The notes: a model not told the origin generated them from the letters alone. DNA of 64,000 nt from Gammaproteobacteria bacterium (GCA_030427485.1 JAUICG010000003.1:124001-188000); one strand, 5' to 3'; numbered from the stretch's first letter, positions 35,641 to 45,428 are shown. Numbers and translations: made by a program.

Positions 35641-36666
35641 CTACTCGGGGTCGGCGAGTTTCAGCAATTGTTTCCCCACGTTGCTGCCGATAAACAGCCG
35701 CTGCAAAGTGCTCGGAATGTTGTCGAAACCCTCCTGGATATCCTCCCGCCAGGCGATTTCGCCTCCCAGCACCCATTCGCTCAGGGCCTCTACCGCCTCT
35801 CCCGCCCGGTCGAGGTAGTCGAGCAGAATAAACCCTTGCATCCTGATGCGGCGGCTGATCAGTAACATGAGGTTACGTGGTCCGGGTTTGGGCGTCACAT
35901 CGTTGTAGCCCGAAATAGCCCCGCACAGGACAATACGCCCGAAGTCGGCCATCTGGGCGATACCGGCCTCCAGCGTGGCGCCGCCGACATTGTCAAAGAA
36001 TACATTCACGCCTTCCGGGCACAGTTCAGCGATGCGCTGTTGCGGCACCTCGTTCTTGTAGTCGATAACGGCATCGATTTTGCAGGCGGTGCGTAACCAG
36101 CCACATTTTTCCGCGCCGCCGGCGAGACCGACCACGCGGCAGCCTTTCAGTCTGGCGATTTGCGCAACTACCGAACCCGTGGCGCCAGCCGCGCCGGACA
36201 CCAGCACTGTTTCACCCGGCTGAGGCCGGCCAACGTCAAGCAGGCCGAAATAAGCGGTGAGGCTGGTGCTGCCGAATACACTCAGAGCCAGGTTGGGCGG
36301 CGTGCCTGCGGGCAGCGCAGTCGGGGGTATGAGCCCGGCGGGATCACCGACACTGTACTCCTGCCAGTTCATCAATCCCTGTACGAGAGTGCCCACCGGC
36401 AGTGCGTCGTTCCTGGACGCTATCACCTGGCCAACACCGCTGGCGCGCATGGGCTCCCCAATGGCGACCGGTGGCAGGTAACTGGGCACATTGTCCAGCC
36501 AGCCGCGCATTGCGGGGTCGAAACCCAGCATCAGCGTTTTCAGCAAGACCTGTCCGGCCTCGAGGTCCGGTTGCGGCATGGGTGAGCGCACCTGCTCGAA
36601 GTGCTGGGGGCCGACCACACCCCGGGGGCGCTCGCGCAGCAACCACTGTCTGTTCACATTTTCCAT
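35641..36666 (-). CDS. NADP-dependent medium-chain oxidoreductase (CurA/LTB4DH-like)
   Basis: MDR-family reductase of 341 residues, of the leukotriene B4 12-hydroxydehydrogenase / CurA type, that reduces 2-alkenals or related enones with NADPH. LVSGAAGATGSVVAQIARLKGCRVVGLAGG is the dinucleotide-binding loop (AAGAxG), and FDNVGGATLEAGIAQMADFGRIVLCGAIS is the usual next strand. No zinc ligands of alcohol dehydrogenases are present. I start at the ATG at 36666 (MENVNRQWLL). It is divergent from the small flavoprotein gene, with 237 bases between the starts. Confidence 0.88.
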   Translation of the reverse strand: MENVNRQWLLRERPRGVVGPQHFEQVRSPMPQPDLEAGQVLLKTLMLGFDPAMRGWLDNVPSYLPPVAIGEPMRASGVGQVIASRNDALPVGTLVQGLMNWQEYSVGDPAGLIPPTALPAGTPPNLALSVFGSTSLTAYFGLLDVGRPQPGETVLVSGAAGATGSVVAQIARLKGCRVVGLAGGAEKCGWLRTACKIDAVIDYKNEVPQQRIAELCPEGVNVFFDNVGGATLEAGIAQMADFGRIVLCGAISGYNDVTPKPGPRNLMLLISRRIRMQGFILLDYLDRAGEAVEALSEWVLGGEIAWREDIQEGFDNIPSTLQRLFIGSNVGKQLLKLADPE

Positions 36667-36903
36667 GGTGCGGTCCTCAAGTCGGTTGTCACCGGCCACT
36701 CAGGCTGCCGGTCCGGAAGCAGCCCGGGTGGGGGTGTATTAGAGCACCGGATTCCCGGGTTTAACAGGCCCCTGTCCAGTGGCGCAGCAACGCTCTTCCG
36801 GTTTTCGACTGCAATCCTGTCTCGAACGGAGCAGTTACCCGCATGACAGACCGATTGCACTGTGTTCCAATTCATGATGCTGGCGGCAAGTGGCTAACCG
36901 AGT

Positions 36904-37359
36904 ATGAAATCTCTGTTGATTGTGTATCACAGCCAGAGCGGCACCTGTGCGCAACTGGCCAGGGCGGCCTGGCGCGGCGTGCAACTGGAGCCGCAGGTTG
37001 CGGTCACGGTACGCCGGGCCTGGGATGCCGATACCGCGCAACTCGCCCTGGCGGACGGCGTGTTGCTGGTGATGGCGGAGAACTCCGGCGCACTGTGCGG
37101 CGCGATGAAGGATTTCCTGGATCGCTCCTTCTATCCCGCTATCGCCCGCGGTCTCGTCTTGCCTTACACGCTGTTGATCAGCGCGGGTAATGACGGGCGC
37201 GGAGCACAGCGGCAGGCCGAGCGTATTCTGTCCGGCTACCCGTTTCCCGCCGCAGCGGAGCCGCTGATTTTACGCGGCGAGTGGTGCGCCGGGCATCGGC
37301 GCGCCAGTGAGGAATTGGGGCAGGCCTTTGCGGCGGGCCTGTCGATGGGAATATTTTAG
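36904..37359 (+). CDS. Small flavodoxin-like NAD(P)H reductase
   Basis: Flavodoxin-fold protein of 151 residues. LLIVYHSQSGTCAQLARAAW opens the FMN phosphate loop (HSQSGT), and MAENSGALCGAMKDFLDRSFY and LLISAGNDGRGAQRQAERI match the isoalloxazine and later loops of NAD(P)H-dependent FMN reductases or flavodoxins. The ATG at 36904 is followed in frame by a compact domain without signal peptide. The gene is 13 bases before the thioesterase gene. Electron partner unknown. Confidence 0.82.
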   Translation: MKSLLIVYHSQSGTCAQLARAAWRGVQLEPQVAVTVRRAWDADTAQLALADGVLLVMAENSGALCGAMKDFLDRSFYPAIARGLVLPYTLLISAGNDGRGAQRQAERILSGYPFPAAAEPLILRGEWCAGHRRASEELGQAFAAGLSMGIF

Positions 37360-37372
37360 GGAGTAATGGACA

Positions 37373-37852
37373 GTGACGGACAGTGTCGAGGAGAGTGTAC
37401 CGGCGGGGTTTGAGCGCCTGCCAACTGGCCTGGGGTATACCGACAGCTTACAACCGGCCTACCGCAGGATAGCGGGTGAGAGTGCCAGTTTCGGGCTGCT
37501 GGTCCAGGCCCGGCACTGTAACACGATGGGAATTTGTCACGGCGGCGTGCAGATGACGCTGGCGGATATCACCGCAGCCACCGGGGCCAACCTGGCGCGC
37601 GGTGTGACCGCCGGCAGTCCAACAGTGCACCTGAGTGTGGATTTCATTTCCTCGGCGCGCCTCGGGCAGTGGATACAGGCGGATGTGGAGGCGGTCAGCA
37701 TCAAGCGCCGCTTCGGCTTCTGCCGCGGTGGTATCTATAACAGCGCAGGTGTCGTCGCGCGCTTCAGCGGCACGTTTTATTTCCCGGATCACGACGGCAT
37801 GTGGAAGGACGGGCGCCGCGGCGACGGCGTGCTGCAAACGCAGGAAAACTAG
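37373..37852 (+). CDS. PaaI-type thioesterase (hotdog fold)
   Basis: Hotdog-fold protein of 159 residues. The conserved CNTMGICHGGVQMTLADITAATGANLA loop, with HGG followed by the acidic residue of the catalytic helix, is typical of PaaI-type acyl-CoA thioesterases. TVHLSVDFISSARLGQWIQADVE gives the long beta-strand pair. The GTG start at 37373 is preceded by AGGGAGTAATGG. It shares a likely transcript with the flavoprotein gene and is convergent with the LysR gene. Substrate unknown; phenylacetyl-type and medium-chain CoA esters are known for the family. Confidence 0.85.
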   Translation: MTDSVEESVPAGFERLPTGLGYTDSLQPAYRRIAGESASFGLLVQARHCNTMGICHGGVQMTLADITAATGANLARGVTAGSPTVHLSVDFISSARLGQWIQADVEAVSIKRRFGFCRGGIYNSAGVVARFSGTFYFPDHDGMWKDGRRGDGVLQTQEN

Positions 37853-37885
37853 CCCGCAATTGGACAGTAGTGCCGGCTGGACCCG

Positions 37886-38761
37886 CTACCTATCCATGGC
37901 CGCTTCCAGCGCATCGATAAACGCGCGGGCGGCTCGCGACAGACTGCGACTTTCATGGTGAACGACGCCCAGTGTGCGCTCGAGGCGCGCGTCTCGAATG
38001 GGCAGGGCCGCCAGCGATTCATCGAGCATGCTGCGCGGCAGGACTGTCCAGCCCAGGCCCACCGCGGCCATCATGCGGATCGTCTCCAGGTAGTTCGTCG
38101 CGATCGCGATTTGTACCGGCAGTCCGCGCCGATCGAACAGGTTTTTCACAATCTGCCCGGTGTAGGTGTTGAGTCCCGGCAGAATAGCGGGATGCCTGCT
38201 CAGTTCCTCCAGGTCCATCTTACGTTGCTTGCATAACGGGTGTTCCGCCTGGACCATGAAATCCAGGGGATCCGGCCAGATGGCGCGTGTGATGATGCTG
38301 CCGACCGGCGCGGGGGCCAGTGTGACAACCGCAATTTCGGCCTCGCCGCGCAGCGTGAGGTCATAGGCCTGTTCTGAATCCATGAAGTCGATGTCCAGGT
38401 GCACCCCGGGGTAGGTCTTGCTGAAAAAGCTCAACACCGGGGGCAGGCGATGCAGGCCAATATGGTGGCTCGTCGCCAGCCTGAGTCGCCCGCGAACCTC
38501 GCCTGCGAGGTCGCGGACTGATTGTTCCGCGGCCTGGATTTCCAGTTGCACCGCGCGCGCGTGCGGCAGCAGCGCTTCACCGGCCTCGGTGGTGCTGATG
38601 GTCCTGCCTATCCTGTCAAACAGGGTGATGTTCAGTTGTTCCTCGAGTTGCGCCACACGTTTGCTGACGGCCGGTTGTGTCAGGTGAAGCTTCTGCGCCG
38701 CGAGGGAAAACGACCCTGTTTCCGCCACCAGCAGGAAGGCCTTGAGATTCTGGGTATCCAT
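37886..38761 (-). CDS. LysR-type transcriptional regulator, divergent from leuCD
   Basis: Regulator of 291 residues. The winged HTH is at residues 1-62: LKAFLLVAETGSFSLAAQKLHLTQPAVSKRVAQLEEQL, a close match to the LysR consensus. The effector domain (about residues 90-290) has two alpha/beta subdomains, with GRLRLATSHHIGLHRLPPVLSFF at its start. The ATG at 38761 is preferred over a TTG three bases earlier. A 15-bp inverted repeat with T-N11-A symmetry lies 8 bases upstream of its start. In related gammaproteobacteria a LysR gene also faces leuC. The ligand is unknown; a leucine-pathway intermediate is plausible. Confidence 0.88.
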   Translation of the reverse strand: MDTQNLKAFLLVAETGSFSLAAQKLHLTQPAVSKRVAQLEEQLNITLFDRIGRTISTTEAGEALLPHARAVQLEIQAAEQSVRDLAGEVRGRLRLATSHHIGLHRLPPVLSFFSKTYPGVHLDIDFMDSEQAYDLTLRGEAEIAVVTLAPAPVGSIITRAIWPDPLDFMVQAEHPLCKQRKMDLEELSRHPAILPGLNTYTGQIVKNLFDRRGLPVQIAIATNYLETIRMMAAVGLGWTVLPRSMLDESLAALPIRDARLERTLGVVHHESRSLSRAARAFIDALEAAMDR

Positions 38762-38768
38762 CAAATCT

Positions 38769-38783
38769 ATTCCAATTAGGAAT
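38769..38783. promoter_or_regulatory. Candidate LysR operator (ATTCC-N5-GGAAT)
   Basis: Inverted repeat ATTCC-AATTA-GGAAT with T (38770) and A (38782) placed as T-N11-A, the LysR-binding form. It sits just upstream of the LysR start and 23 bases before the leuC promoter, so it could serve both. Confidence 0.5.
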
Positions 38784-38805
38784 CCATATAATAAAAATAA
38801 TAAAT

Positions 38806-38834
38806 TTGAGTTATCTAAATTTCAAGCCCATAAT
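38806..38834 (+). promoter_or_regulatory. Candidate leuC promoter
   Basis: TTGAGT at 38806-38811 and CATAAT at 38829-38834 with a 17-base spacer, close to the sigma-70 consensus. The start of transcription would be near 38841, giving a short leader before the leuC ATG at 38882. Confidence 0.5.
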
Positions 38835-38881
38835 GTGCAGATCGGGATATTGTGTGTCCAGGAGTTCCAGAGAGGTGGCCT

Positions 38882-40300
38882 ATGAGCGGACAAACGCTTT
38901 ACGACAAATTGTGGCAGAGTCACGTGGTGCAGCAGCGCGACGACGGCAGCGCGCTGATTTATATCGATCGGCAACTGATTCACGAGGTGACCTCGCCGCA
39001 GGCGTTTGAGGGTCTGCGATTGGCGAATCGCCAGCCGTGGCGTCTGGACGCCAACTTTGCGGTACCGGATCACAATGTGCCCACCGAGGTGCATGAGCGC
39101 AGTGGCGGTGTGGCAGGCATAACGGACCCGGTGTCCCGGTTGCAGGTGCAGACGCTGGACGACAATTGCCGTGATTTCGACATCCTGGAGTTCGAGGTCA
39201 ACGATGTGCGCCAGGGAATTGTCCACGTCGTCGGGCCGGAGCAGGGCGTCACGTTGCCTGGAATGACTATCGTCTGCGGCGATTCCCATACTTCGACCCA
39301 CGGTGCGCTGGGCGCGATGGCGCAGGGTATTGGCACCTCCGATGTCGAGCACGTGCTGGCCACCCAGTGCCTGGTACAGCAGAAGATGAAGAATATGCTG
39401 GTCCGTGTCGATGGCCAGCTGCAGACAGGTGTCACGGCAAAGGATGTCGTGCTGGCGGTCATTGGTCAAATAGGTACCGCCGGCGGCACGCATCACGCCA
39501 TCGAATTTGGCGGCGAAGTAGTGCGTTCCATGAGTATGGAAGGGCGCATGACCATGTGCAATATGGCTATCGAGGCGGGCGCGCGGGTTGGCGTGATCGC
39601 CGTGGATGACGCCACAATCGAGTACGTCAGGGGGCGACCCTATGCGCCCCGGGGAGAACTCTGGGACCAGGCCGTTGCCGCCTGGCGTGAACTGCACAGC
39701 GATGCCGATGCGCATTTTGACCGCATCGTGGAGTTGCGTGGAGAGGATATCGAGCCCCAGGTGACCTGGGGTACGTCGCCGGAGATGGTGTTGCCGGTCA
39801 ATGGTGTTCTTCCCAATCCCGCGACGATCGACGACACGGGCAGGCGCGCCGCGACGGAGCGCGCTTTGCATTACATGGGCTTGAAATCGGGCATGTCGAT
39901 TACCGATATCAAACTCGATGCGGTGTTCATCGGCTCCTGTACCAACTCCCGGATCGAAGACCTGCGGGCCGCCGCCGCCGTGGTGGAGGGCCGGAAAGTC
40001 GCGGCCAATGTCAAACGCGCGCTGGTCGTGCCGGGTTCCGGCCAGGTCAAACGACAGGCCGAGGCGGAGGGACTGGACAAGATTTTCACTGCGGCGGGTA
40101 TGGAGTGGCGCGAGCCGGGTTGTTCCATGTGCCTGGCGATGAACTCCGACAAACTGGGAGAGGGAGAGCATTGCGCCTCTACCTCGAACCGCAACTTTGA
40201 AGGGCGCCAGGGATTTGGCGGCCGCACCCATCTGGTGAGCCCGGCAATGGCCGCGGCGGCTGCGGTGGCCGGGCATTTTGTGGATGTGAGAAACTGGTAG
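38882..40300 (+). CDS. leuC: 3-isopropylmalate dehydratase large subunit
   Basis: Iron-sulfur subunit of 472 residues that, with LeuD, isomerises 2-isopropylmalate to 3-isopropylmalate. [21 protein letters not shown] holds the substrate loop. The cluster ligands are GSCTNSR (Cys near residue 353) and CSMCLAMN (Cys near 413 and 416). The ATG at 38882 has AGAGGT upstream; an in-frame upstream start is unlikely. LeuD follows after 12 bases. The next gene of the leucine route, leuB, is absent from this cluster. Confidence 0.95.
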   Translation: MSGQTLYDKLWQSHVVQQRDDGSALIYIDRQLIHEVTSPQAFEGLRLANRQPWRLDANFAVPDHNVPTEVHERSGGVAGITDPVSRLQVQTLDDNCRDFDILEFEVNDVRQGIVHVVGPEQGVTLPGMTIVCGDSHTSTHGALGAMAQGIGTSDVEHVLATQCLVQQKMKNMLVRVDGQLQTGVTAKDVVLAVIGQIGTAGGTHHAIEFGGEVVRSMSMEGRMTMCNMAIEAGARVGVIAVDDATIEYVRGRPYAPRGELWDQAVAAWRELHSDADAHFDRIVELRGEDIEPQVTWGTSPEMVLPVNGVLPNPATIDDTGRRAATERALHYMGLKSGMSITDIKLDAVFIGSCTNSRIEDLRAAAAVVEGRKVAANVKRALVVPGSGQVKRQAEAEGLDKIFTAAGMEWREPGCSMCLAMNSDKLGEGEHCASTSNRNFEGRQGFGGRTHLVSPAMAAAAAVAGHFVDVRNW

Positions 40301-40312
40301 GAGTCGAGCATT

Positions 40313-40972
40313 ATGAAAAGTTTTACCGTGTTGCAGGGCGTTGTCGCTCCGATGGATCGCGCCAACGTGGATACCGACCTGATTATCCCCAAGCAGTTCC
40401 TGAAATCGATTCAGCGCAGCGGCTTCGGTCCGAATCTTTTTGACGGCCTGCGCTACCTGGATGAGGGTGAGCCGGGGCAGGATTGCAGCAAGCGGCCGCT
40501 GAACCCCGATTTCCCGTTAAACCAGCCGCGTTACAAGGGCGCCAGCGTACTGCTGGCGCGCGAAAACTTTGGTTGCGGCTCGAGTCGGGAGCACGCGCCC
40601 TGGGCGCTGGAGGACTTCGGTATTCACTGCATCATTGCGCCAAGCTATGCGGACATCTTCTACAACAACTGCTTCAAGAATGGCATATTGCCGATTGAAC
40701 TCGACGCGGCGACAGTGGACAGGCTGTTTGCGGAGTTGTATGCCAGCGAGGGTTACAGCGAGGAGTTCGAGGTCACTGTCGATCTTGCCAACCAGACGAT
40801 ACAAACGCCGTCGGGTGAGACGATTCGCTTTGAGGTGGACGAGTTCCGCAAGCACTGCCTGCTGAACGGTCTGGACGATATCGGCTTGACGCTGGAAAAT
40901 GCCGAGGCCATTCGCGCCTACGAGCAGCGGTGGCGCAGGGAATCACCGTGGTTGTTTGACAGTGTCCGGTAG
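40313..40972 (+). CDS. leuD: 3-isopropylmalate dehydratase small subunit
   Basis: Small subunit of 219 residues, with [16 protein letters not shown] at the start and the signature [19 protein letters not shown] near residue 84. Pairs with LeuC in the cytoplasm. Only 45 bases separate it from asd, with no room for leuB. The length fits the bacterial family (about 200-215). Confidence 0.95.
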   Translation: MKSFTVLQGVVAPMDRANVDTDLIIPKQFLKSIQRSGFGPNLFDGLRYLDEGEPGQDCSKRPLNPDFPLNQPRYKGASVLLARENFGCGSSREHAPWALEDFGIHCIIAPSYADIFYNNCFKNGILPIELDAATVDRLFAELYASEGYSEEFEVTVDLANQTIQTPSGETIRFEVDEFRKHCLLNGLDDIGLTLENAEAIRAYEQRWRRESPWLFDSVR

Positions 40973-41017
40973 GATTGACCCGGATGGAACGGTTGCAGGA
41001 ACAGGGGAAGACGAGAA

Positions 41018-42043
41018 ATGAGTAACGAGTATGACGTGGCGGTAGTGGGTGCCACTGGTGCCGTGGGTGAGGTCATGATCAGTGTGCTGGAGGAGCGCAA
41101 GTTCCCGGTACGGAACCTCTATCCGCTGGCGAGCAGTCGTTCCGCGGGTAAGAGCGTGCAGTTCCGGGGTAAGTCGGTGCGCGTCGAAGACCTGGCTGAA
41201 TTCGACTTCAGCAACGCGCAGATCGGTTTGTTTTCCGCCGGGGGAAGTATCTCCGAGGAGTATGCTCCGAAAGCGGCTGCTGCGGGTTGTGTGGTTATCG
41301 ATAATACCTCCCATTTTCGTCGTGAGGACGACATACCGCTGATCGTGCCCGAGGTAAACCTCGAAGCGATGGCGGGTTACAGCGCGCGCAATATTATCGC
41401 CAATCCCAATTGCTCAACCATCCAGATGCTGGTGGCGTTGAAGCCGATTTATGACGCGGTCGGCATCGAGAGAATCAATGTGGCGACCTACCAGGCCGTG
41501 TCGGGCACCGGCAAGGAGGCGATCGAGGAACTGGCCGGGCAGACGGCGAGGTTGCTCAACGGCCAGGATATCAGTGCCGAGGTCTATCCCAAACAGATAG
41601 CGTTTAACGTGCTGCCGCATATCGATACTTTCCAGGAGAATGGCTATACCCGGGAGGAAATGAAGATGGTGTGGGAGACGCAGAAGATTTTTGGCGACCC
41701 GGGGTTGCTGGTCAATCCCACCTGTGTACGCGTGCCCGTGTTTTATGGGCACTCGGAAGCCGTACATATTGAAACCGTGGACAAAATCACCGCGGAGGAG
41801 GCGCGGGCCCTGTTGGAGAATGCGCCGGGCGTCACCGTGGTTGACGAGCGCGCTGATGGCGGCTATCCCACCGCGGTGACGGAGTCCGCCGGCAAGGACC
41901 CGGTTTTCGTGGGTCGAATTCGCGAGGATCTGTCGCATCCGCGCGGTCTGAATATGTGGATTGTCTCGGATAATGTCAGGAAGGGGGCGGCGCTAAATAG
42001 TGTGCAAATTGCCGAGAGCTTGGTGTCAATCTACCTTGATTAA
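41018..42043 (+). CDS. asd: Aspartate-semialdehyde dehydrogenase
   Basis: Enzyme of 341 residues that reduces aspartyl phosphate to the semialdehyde for lysine, threonine, methionine and diaminopimelate. VVGATGAVGEVMISVLEER binds NADP, the nucleophile Cys132 is in NPNCSTIQM, and GLNMWIVSDNVRKGAALN closes the protein. It shares the conserved order leuCD-asd-fimV with Pseudomonas, except that leuB is missing between leuD and asd. The start follows GGGGAAGACGAGAA. Confidence 0.95.
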   Translation: MSNEYDVAVVGATGAVGEVMISVLEERKFPVRNLYPLASSRSAGKSVQFRGKSVRVEDLAEFDFSNAQIGLFSAGGSISEEYAPKAAAAGCVVIDNTSHFRREDDIPLIVPEVNLEAMAGYSARNIIANPNCSTIQMLVALKPIYDAVGIERINVATYQAVSGTGKEAIEELAGQTARLLNGQDISAEVYPKQIAFNVLPHIDTFQENGYTREEMKMVWETQKIFGDPGLLVNPTCVRVPVFYGHSEAVHIETVDKITAEEARALLENAPGVTVVDERADGGYPTAVTESAGKDPVFVGRIREDLSHPRGLNMWIVSDNVRKGAALNSVQIAESLVSIYLD

Positions 42044-42140
42044 TGCCCGTAATTCACTGATACTTGAGCCGAAATTCGGATTAAAACAGTTGCCTGGGCG
42101 CGTTTGCGGCAACGGCGTGCAGGGGTAAAACGTGTGGTTG

Positions 42141-42157
42141 GGGATTCGGAGAATCCC
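42141..42157. other. Perfect hairpin between asd and fimV
   Basis: GGGATTC-GGA-GAATCCC gives a 7-bp stem with a 3-base loop, 98 bases after asd and 85 bases before fimV. There is no T-run, so it may be the asd 3' end or part of the fimV leader. Confidence 0.4.
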
Positions 42158-42241
42158 GCTTCGCGGCAGCGCATCCGGAAGCAGTGGCCGATTTCAGGGG
42201 AGTCGGTTTTAAATTCGCGGGTACAATAATAAGGGGCTGGT

Positions 42242-44578
42242 ATGGCGCGTAAGTTAACGGCTGTAGCGTTCTCGTTGGGGTGTTTTCACGCGAGTTCATT
42301 GATGGCGCTCGGCCTCGGCGAAATGCAGCTCGAGTCCTTTCTCAACGAGCCATTGAGAGCCAGTGTCGATTTGCTCAACATGGGTGGGCTCCACGAGGAC
42401 GAGGTCAGGGTGCGCCTCGCTACCTCGGAAGATTTCGAGAAGTTGGGGCTGGAGCGTGCCTATTTCCTGACCAATATTACGTTCGAGGTCGTGTCCGACG
42501 GGCAGGGTGGCGCGCGAATACTGATACGCTCGGAAGAGCCCGTCCTCGAACCCTACCTGGATTTTATCGTGGAAGCGCGCTGGCCCTCGGGTCGACTGCT
42601 GCGCGAGTACACCGTGCTGATCGACCCGCCGGTATTTTCGCAGGCGACACCGGTCGTTTCCGCCAGCGAACGTGTCGCCACGACGGAGGGAATCCCGGCC
42701 CCGGCAAAAAAAAACGAGTCTGACGCTTATGACTACAATGCGAACGTCAATGCGGGGCGGGTAAACGTACAGCGCTCTGATCTCGCGCCGGGCGCGATGC
42801 CACAGCGCAACTACAACGCGTCCACCCAGGGCAGTCCAACCCCCGGTAGCCGCTACATGATTCACCGGGATCAGACGCTCTGGGAAATCGCCAGCATGGC
42901 GAAACCGGCGGGCGTTTCCGTGCACCAGACGATGCTGGACATCCAGCGCCTCAACCCGGACGCCTTTATCAACGGTAATATCAATCGTATCAAGGCGGGC
43001 TATATCATCTACCTCCCCACCGCGGAGGATATCAGTTCCGCCGATCTCCCCGCGGCGCTGGCGGAGGTGCGGGAGCAGAACGCCGCGTGGCGTGAGGGGC
43101 GCGATACCGCGCCCAGTGCGGGCAGTGGTCCCTCGCTGAGAATTTCAGCCGAACCTGACGAAGGCGCCGCACCGGTCGCGACAGGCGGCGCCGCGGCAAC
43201 GGAAAGCGCAGTCGCCACCACCCCGGAGCCGCAGCAACCCTCTACCAGCGCGGCAGCGGGGAGTGGCGGTGTTGCGGCGGAGACGCTGGAACGGCTCGCG
43301 GCACTTGAGCAACAGCTTGAAACCCTGCAACGCATTGTCGCTCTCAAGGATGACCAGATCGCGGCGCTGCAGAGTGCCCTGACTGATGCGGGAGGGCTTG
43401 TCCCCGGTAGTGAGCCGGCTGAACTGGAGCCGGTACCTGAAGTAGTCGAGACGATCGATGAAGAACCCGCGGTCGCGCTCACTGGAGATGACGCGGGGGA
43501 GGTCGCCAGTATCCAGCCGGAGGAAGCACAGGAGGCCGCCCAGCCAACGGTACCGCCGGTTGAAAAAGCGCCCCCACCCGCACCGCCGGCGGATGAGGCG
43601 CCTGCACCGGCAGCCGCTCCAGAGGGCTGGACCAGCTATGTATTGTATATACTCGGCGCGCTGGTGTTGGCCGTAGCGGGCTTCGTGTTTGCCCGGCGCC
43701 GAGCTGGCGACGACGGGGATGATGCTTTGACGGAGCGGACAGAGGCGTCCAGGGAAGACGTCTTTGCCGATGTACGACTTCAGGACCAGAAGGTCGAGGT
43801 GGAGCCCGCGGTCGAGGAGACGGTTGTCGCTAAACAGGAAGAGCCCGTTGTGCCCGATAATCGCGGATACGGCCAGCACAAACACGATGGCTACGCCTCC
43901 GATGTCGACGCAGCCGACGCGCTGGCCGAAGCGGATATCTATATCGCCTACGGCCGCCATCCCCAGGCCATCGACCTGCTCAATAATGCGCTGGTCGCTG
44001 AACCCGGGAATCCCGTCTACCGGCTCAAATTGCTGGAGATTTACGTAGAGCTCGAAAACCAGGCCGCCGCTATGGCGCAGCTCAAGAAGATTATCGACAT
44101 CGGCGATCCGGACAGTACGGCGCGCGCTGAGTCCATGATAGAGCGTCTCGGTGCCGAGGAAGTCGGGGGCGAGATTTCCGCAGAGGAATCCCCACAGGTG
44201 TCGACGGACACCGGTCGTGCCGCACCAGACCTGGCTCCTGGATTGAGCCCCAACCCGCTGGATATACTCAGTGATTCCAACGACTCGCTGGAGGAAGAGT
44301 TCAGCGGCCTGGAAATCGAGGAGCCGGATACGCTCGATGAGGATGACGACCTGGATTTGACGCGGGACTTTGAAATCGAAAAGCCCGACAGCCTGGAAGA
44401 CGAAGAACTGGTGATTGCCGCCGATAGCAATGCGCTGTCCACCAAACTGGATCTTGCCCGAGCCTATATGGACATGGGGGACGATGACGGCGCCCGCCAG
44501 ATCCTGGATGAGGTCGTAGCCGAAGGTTCGGAGGAATTGCAAGCCGAAGCGCGGGATCTGCTAAATCGCATTGGCTGA
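42242..44578 (+). CDS. fimV: FimV/HubP family polar hub protein
   Basis: Inner-membrane protein of 778 residues that organises polar proteins, type IV pili and chemotaxis in relatives. A signal segment (1-22) precedes the FimV N-terminal domain (to about 130). A LysM-type domain follows at about 203-262 (YMIHRDQTLWEIASMA, ending in GYIIYLPT). Then come a coiled coil (about 345-385), acidic proline-rich stretches and a membrane helix at about 465-485 (YVLYILGALVLAVAGFVFA). The cytoplasmic part has a TPR-like repeat (ADIYIAYGRHPQAIDLLNNAL) and the conserved C-terminus TKLDLARAYMDMGDDDGARQILDEV. Pilus genes are not in the window. Its stop overlaps truA by 8 bases. Confidence 0.93.
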   Translation: MARKLTAVAFSLGCFHASSLMALGLGEMQLESFLNEPLRASVDLLNMGGLHEDEVRVRLATSEDFEKLGLERAYFLTNITFEVVSDGQGGARILIRSEEPVLEPYLDFIVEARWPSGRLLREYTVLIDPPVFSQATPVVSASERVATTEGIPAPAKKNESDAYDYNANVNAGRVNVQRSDLAPGAMPQRNYNASTQGSPTPGSRYMIHRDQTLWEIASMAKPAGVSVHQTMLDIQRLNPDAFINGNINRIKAGYIIYLPTAEDISSADLPAALAEVREQNAAWREGRDTAPSAGSGPSLRISAEPDEGAAPVATGGAAATESAVATTPEPQQPSTSAAAGSGGVAAETLERLAALEQQLETLQRIVALKDDQIAALQSALTDAGGLVPGSEPAELEPVPEVVETIDEEPAVALTGDDAGEVASIQPEEAQEAAQPTVPPVEKAPPPAPPADEAPAPAAAPEGWTSYVLYILGALVLAVAGFVFARRRAGDDGDDALTERTEASREDVFADVRLQDQKVEVEPAVEETVVAKQEEPVVPDNRGYGQHKHDGYASDVDAADALAEADIYIAYGRHPQAIDLLNNALVAEPGNPVYRLKLLEIYVELENQAAAMAQLKKIIDIGDPDSTARAESMIERLGAEEVGGEISAEESPQVSTDTGRAAPDLAPGLSPNPLDILSDSNDSLEEEFSGLEIEEPDTLDEDDDLDLTRDFEIEKPDSLEDEELVIAADSNALSTKLDLARAYMDMGDDDGARQILDEVVAEGSEELQAEARDLLNRIG

Positions 44579-45428
44579 GCACCCCTTCTCCGCTGAGCCG
44601 GTAGCCGCGGGCACCCGGCTTGCGTGCCGCGTCGAGTACGATGGTAGTGTCTACAACGGCTGGCAGTCGCAGCCGCATACCGGTGTGGTAACGGTTCAGG
44701 ATCGACTCGAGCAGGCGCTGTCTGAAATTGCCGACATGCCGTTTCGGGTTCAGTGCGCGGGTCGCACTGACACGGGCGTTCATGCGCACTCGCAGATCAT
44801 TCATTTCGATAATCCGGTTTCGCGCAGTAGCAAAGCGTGGGTGATGGGAGGAAACGCGCGCCTCCCCGACGACATTCGCATTCACTGGGCGCTACCGGTT
44901 GCCGATGATTTTCACGCACGTTTTTCCGCGCGGTCGCGCCGCTATCGCTATGTCGTCGCAAATACCCCGATACGTCCCGCACTGGCGTACCGGCAGCTGA
45001 CCTGGCATCGGCGTCGTCTCGACGCCCAGGCCATGCACCTGGCGGCGCAGGCGCTGCTGGGCGAACAGGATTTCAGCGCGTTCCAGGCCGCCTCCTGCCA
45101 ATCCCCAACCCCGATGCGCAATGTACAGTTTGTGGCCGTGAAGCGTCTCGGGGAACTGGTAGTGCTTGAGATACAGGCCAACGCGTTCCTGCATCACATG
45201 GTCAGAAATATCGCCGGAGCATTGCTGGCGGTGGGCGATGGACGCAAACCCGGGGAATGGATCCGTGGGCTCCTGGCAGGACGCGACCGCAGGGCGGGAG
45301 CGGCGACTGCGCCCGCCAGTGGACTGTATCTGGTGGATGTTGAGTACCCCGCGCGCTTCGGGCTGCCACCGACCCCTTTCGGGCCGTTATTGCTCGGTAC
45401 TAATCCACATACCGGGCCAGCCCTTTAA
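44571..45428 (+). CDS. truA: tRNA pseudouridine(38-40) synthase
   Basis: Enzyme of 285 residues making pseudouridine at positions 38-40 of the anticodon arm. The catalytic Asp67 is in CAGRTDTGVHAHSQ. NAFLHHMVRNIAGALLAVGDGR is the other conserved block. The apparent start is TTG at 44571, overlapping fimV by 8 bases; no better start lies before the conserved RVEYDG strand. Order and overlap suggest coupling to fimV translation. Confidence 0.93.
   Translation: MAEHPFSAEPVAAGTRLACRVEYDGSVYNGWQSQPHTGVVTVQDRLEQALSEIADMPFRVQCAGRTDTGVHAHSQIIHFDNPVSRSSKAWVMGGNARLPDDIRIHWALPVADDFHARFSARSRRYRYVVANTPIRPALAYRQLTWHRRRLDAQAMHLAAQALLGEQDFSAFQAASCQSPTPMRNVQFVAVKRLGELVVLEIQANAFLHHMVRNIAGALLAVGDGRKPGEWIRGLLAGRDRRAGAATAPASGLYLVDVEYPARFGLPPTPFGPLLLGTNPHTGPAL

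Noticed and set aside
38822..40276. Long open frame opposite leuC (484 residues)
   Set aside because: It is antisense to a complete leuC with all catalytic motifs; such shadows are common in GC-rich DNA.
43145..44542. Long open frame opposite fimV (465 residues)
   Set aside because: It lies opposite the acidic low-complexity part of fimV and shows no domain-like sequence.
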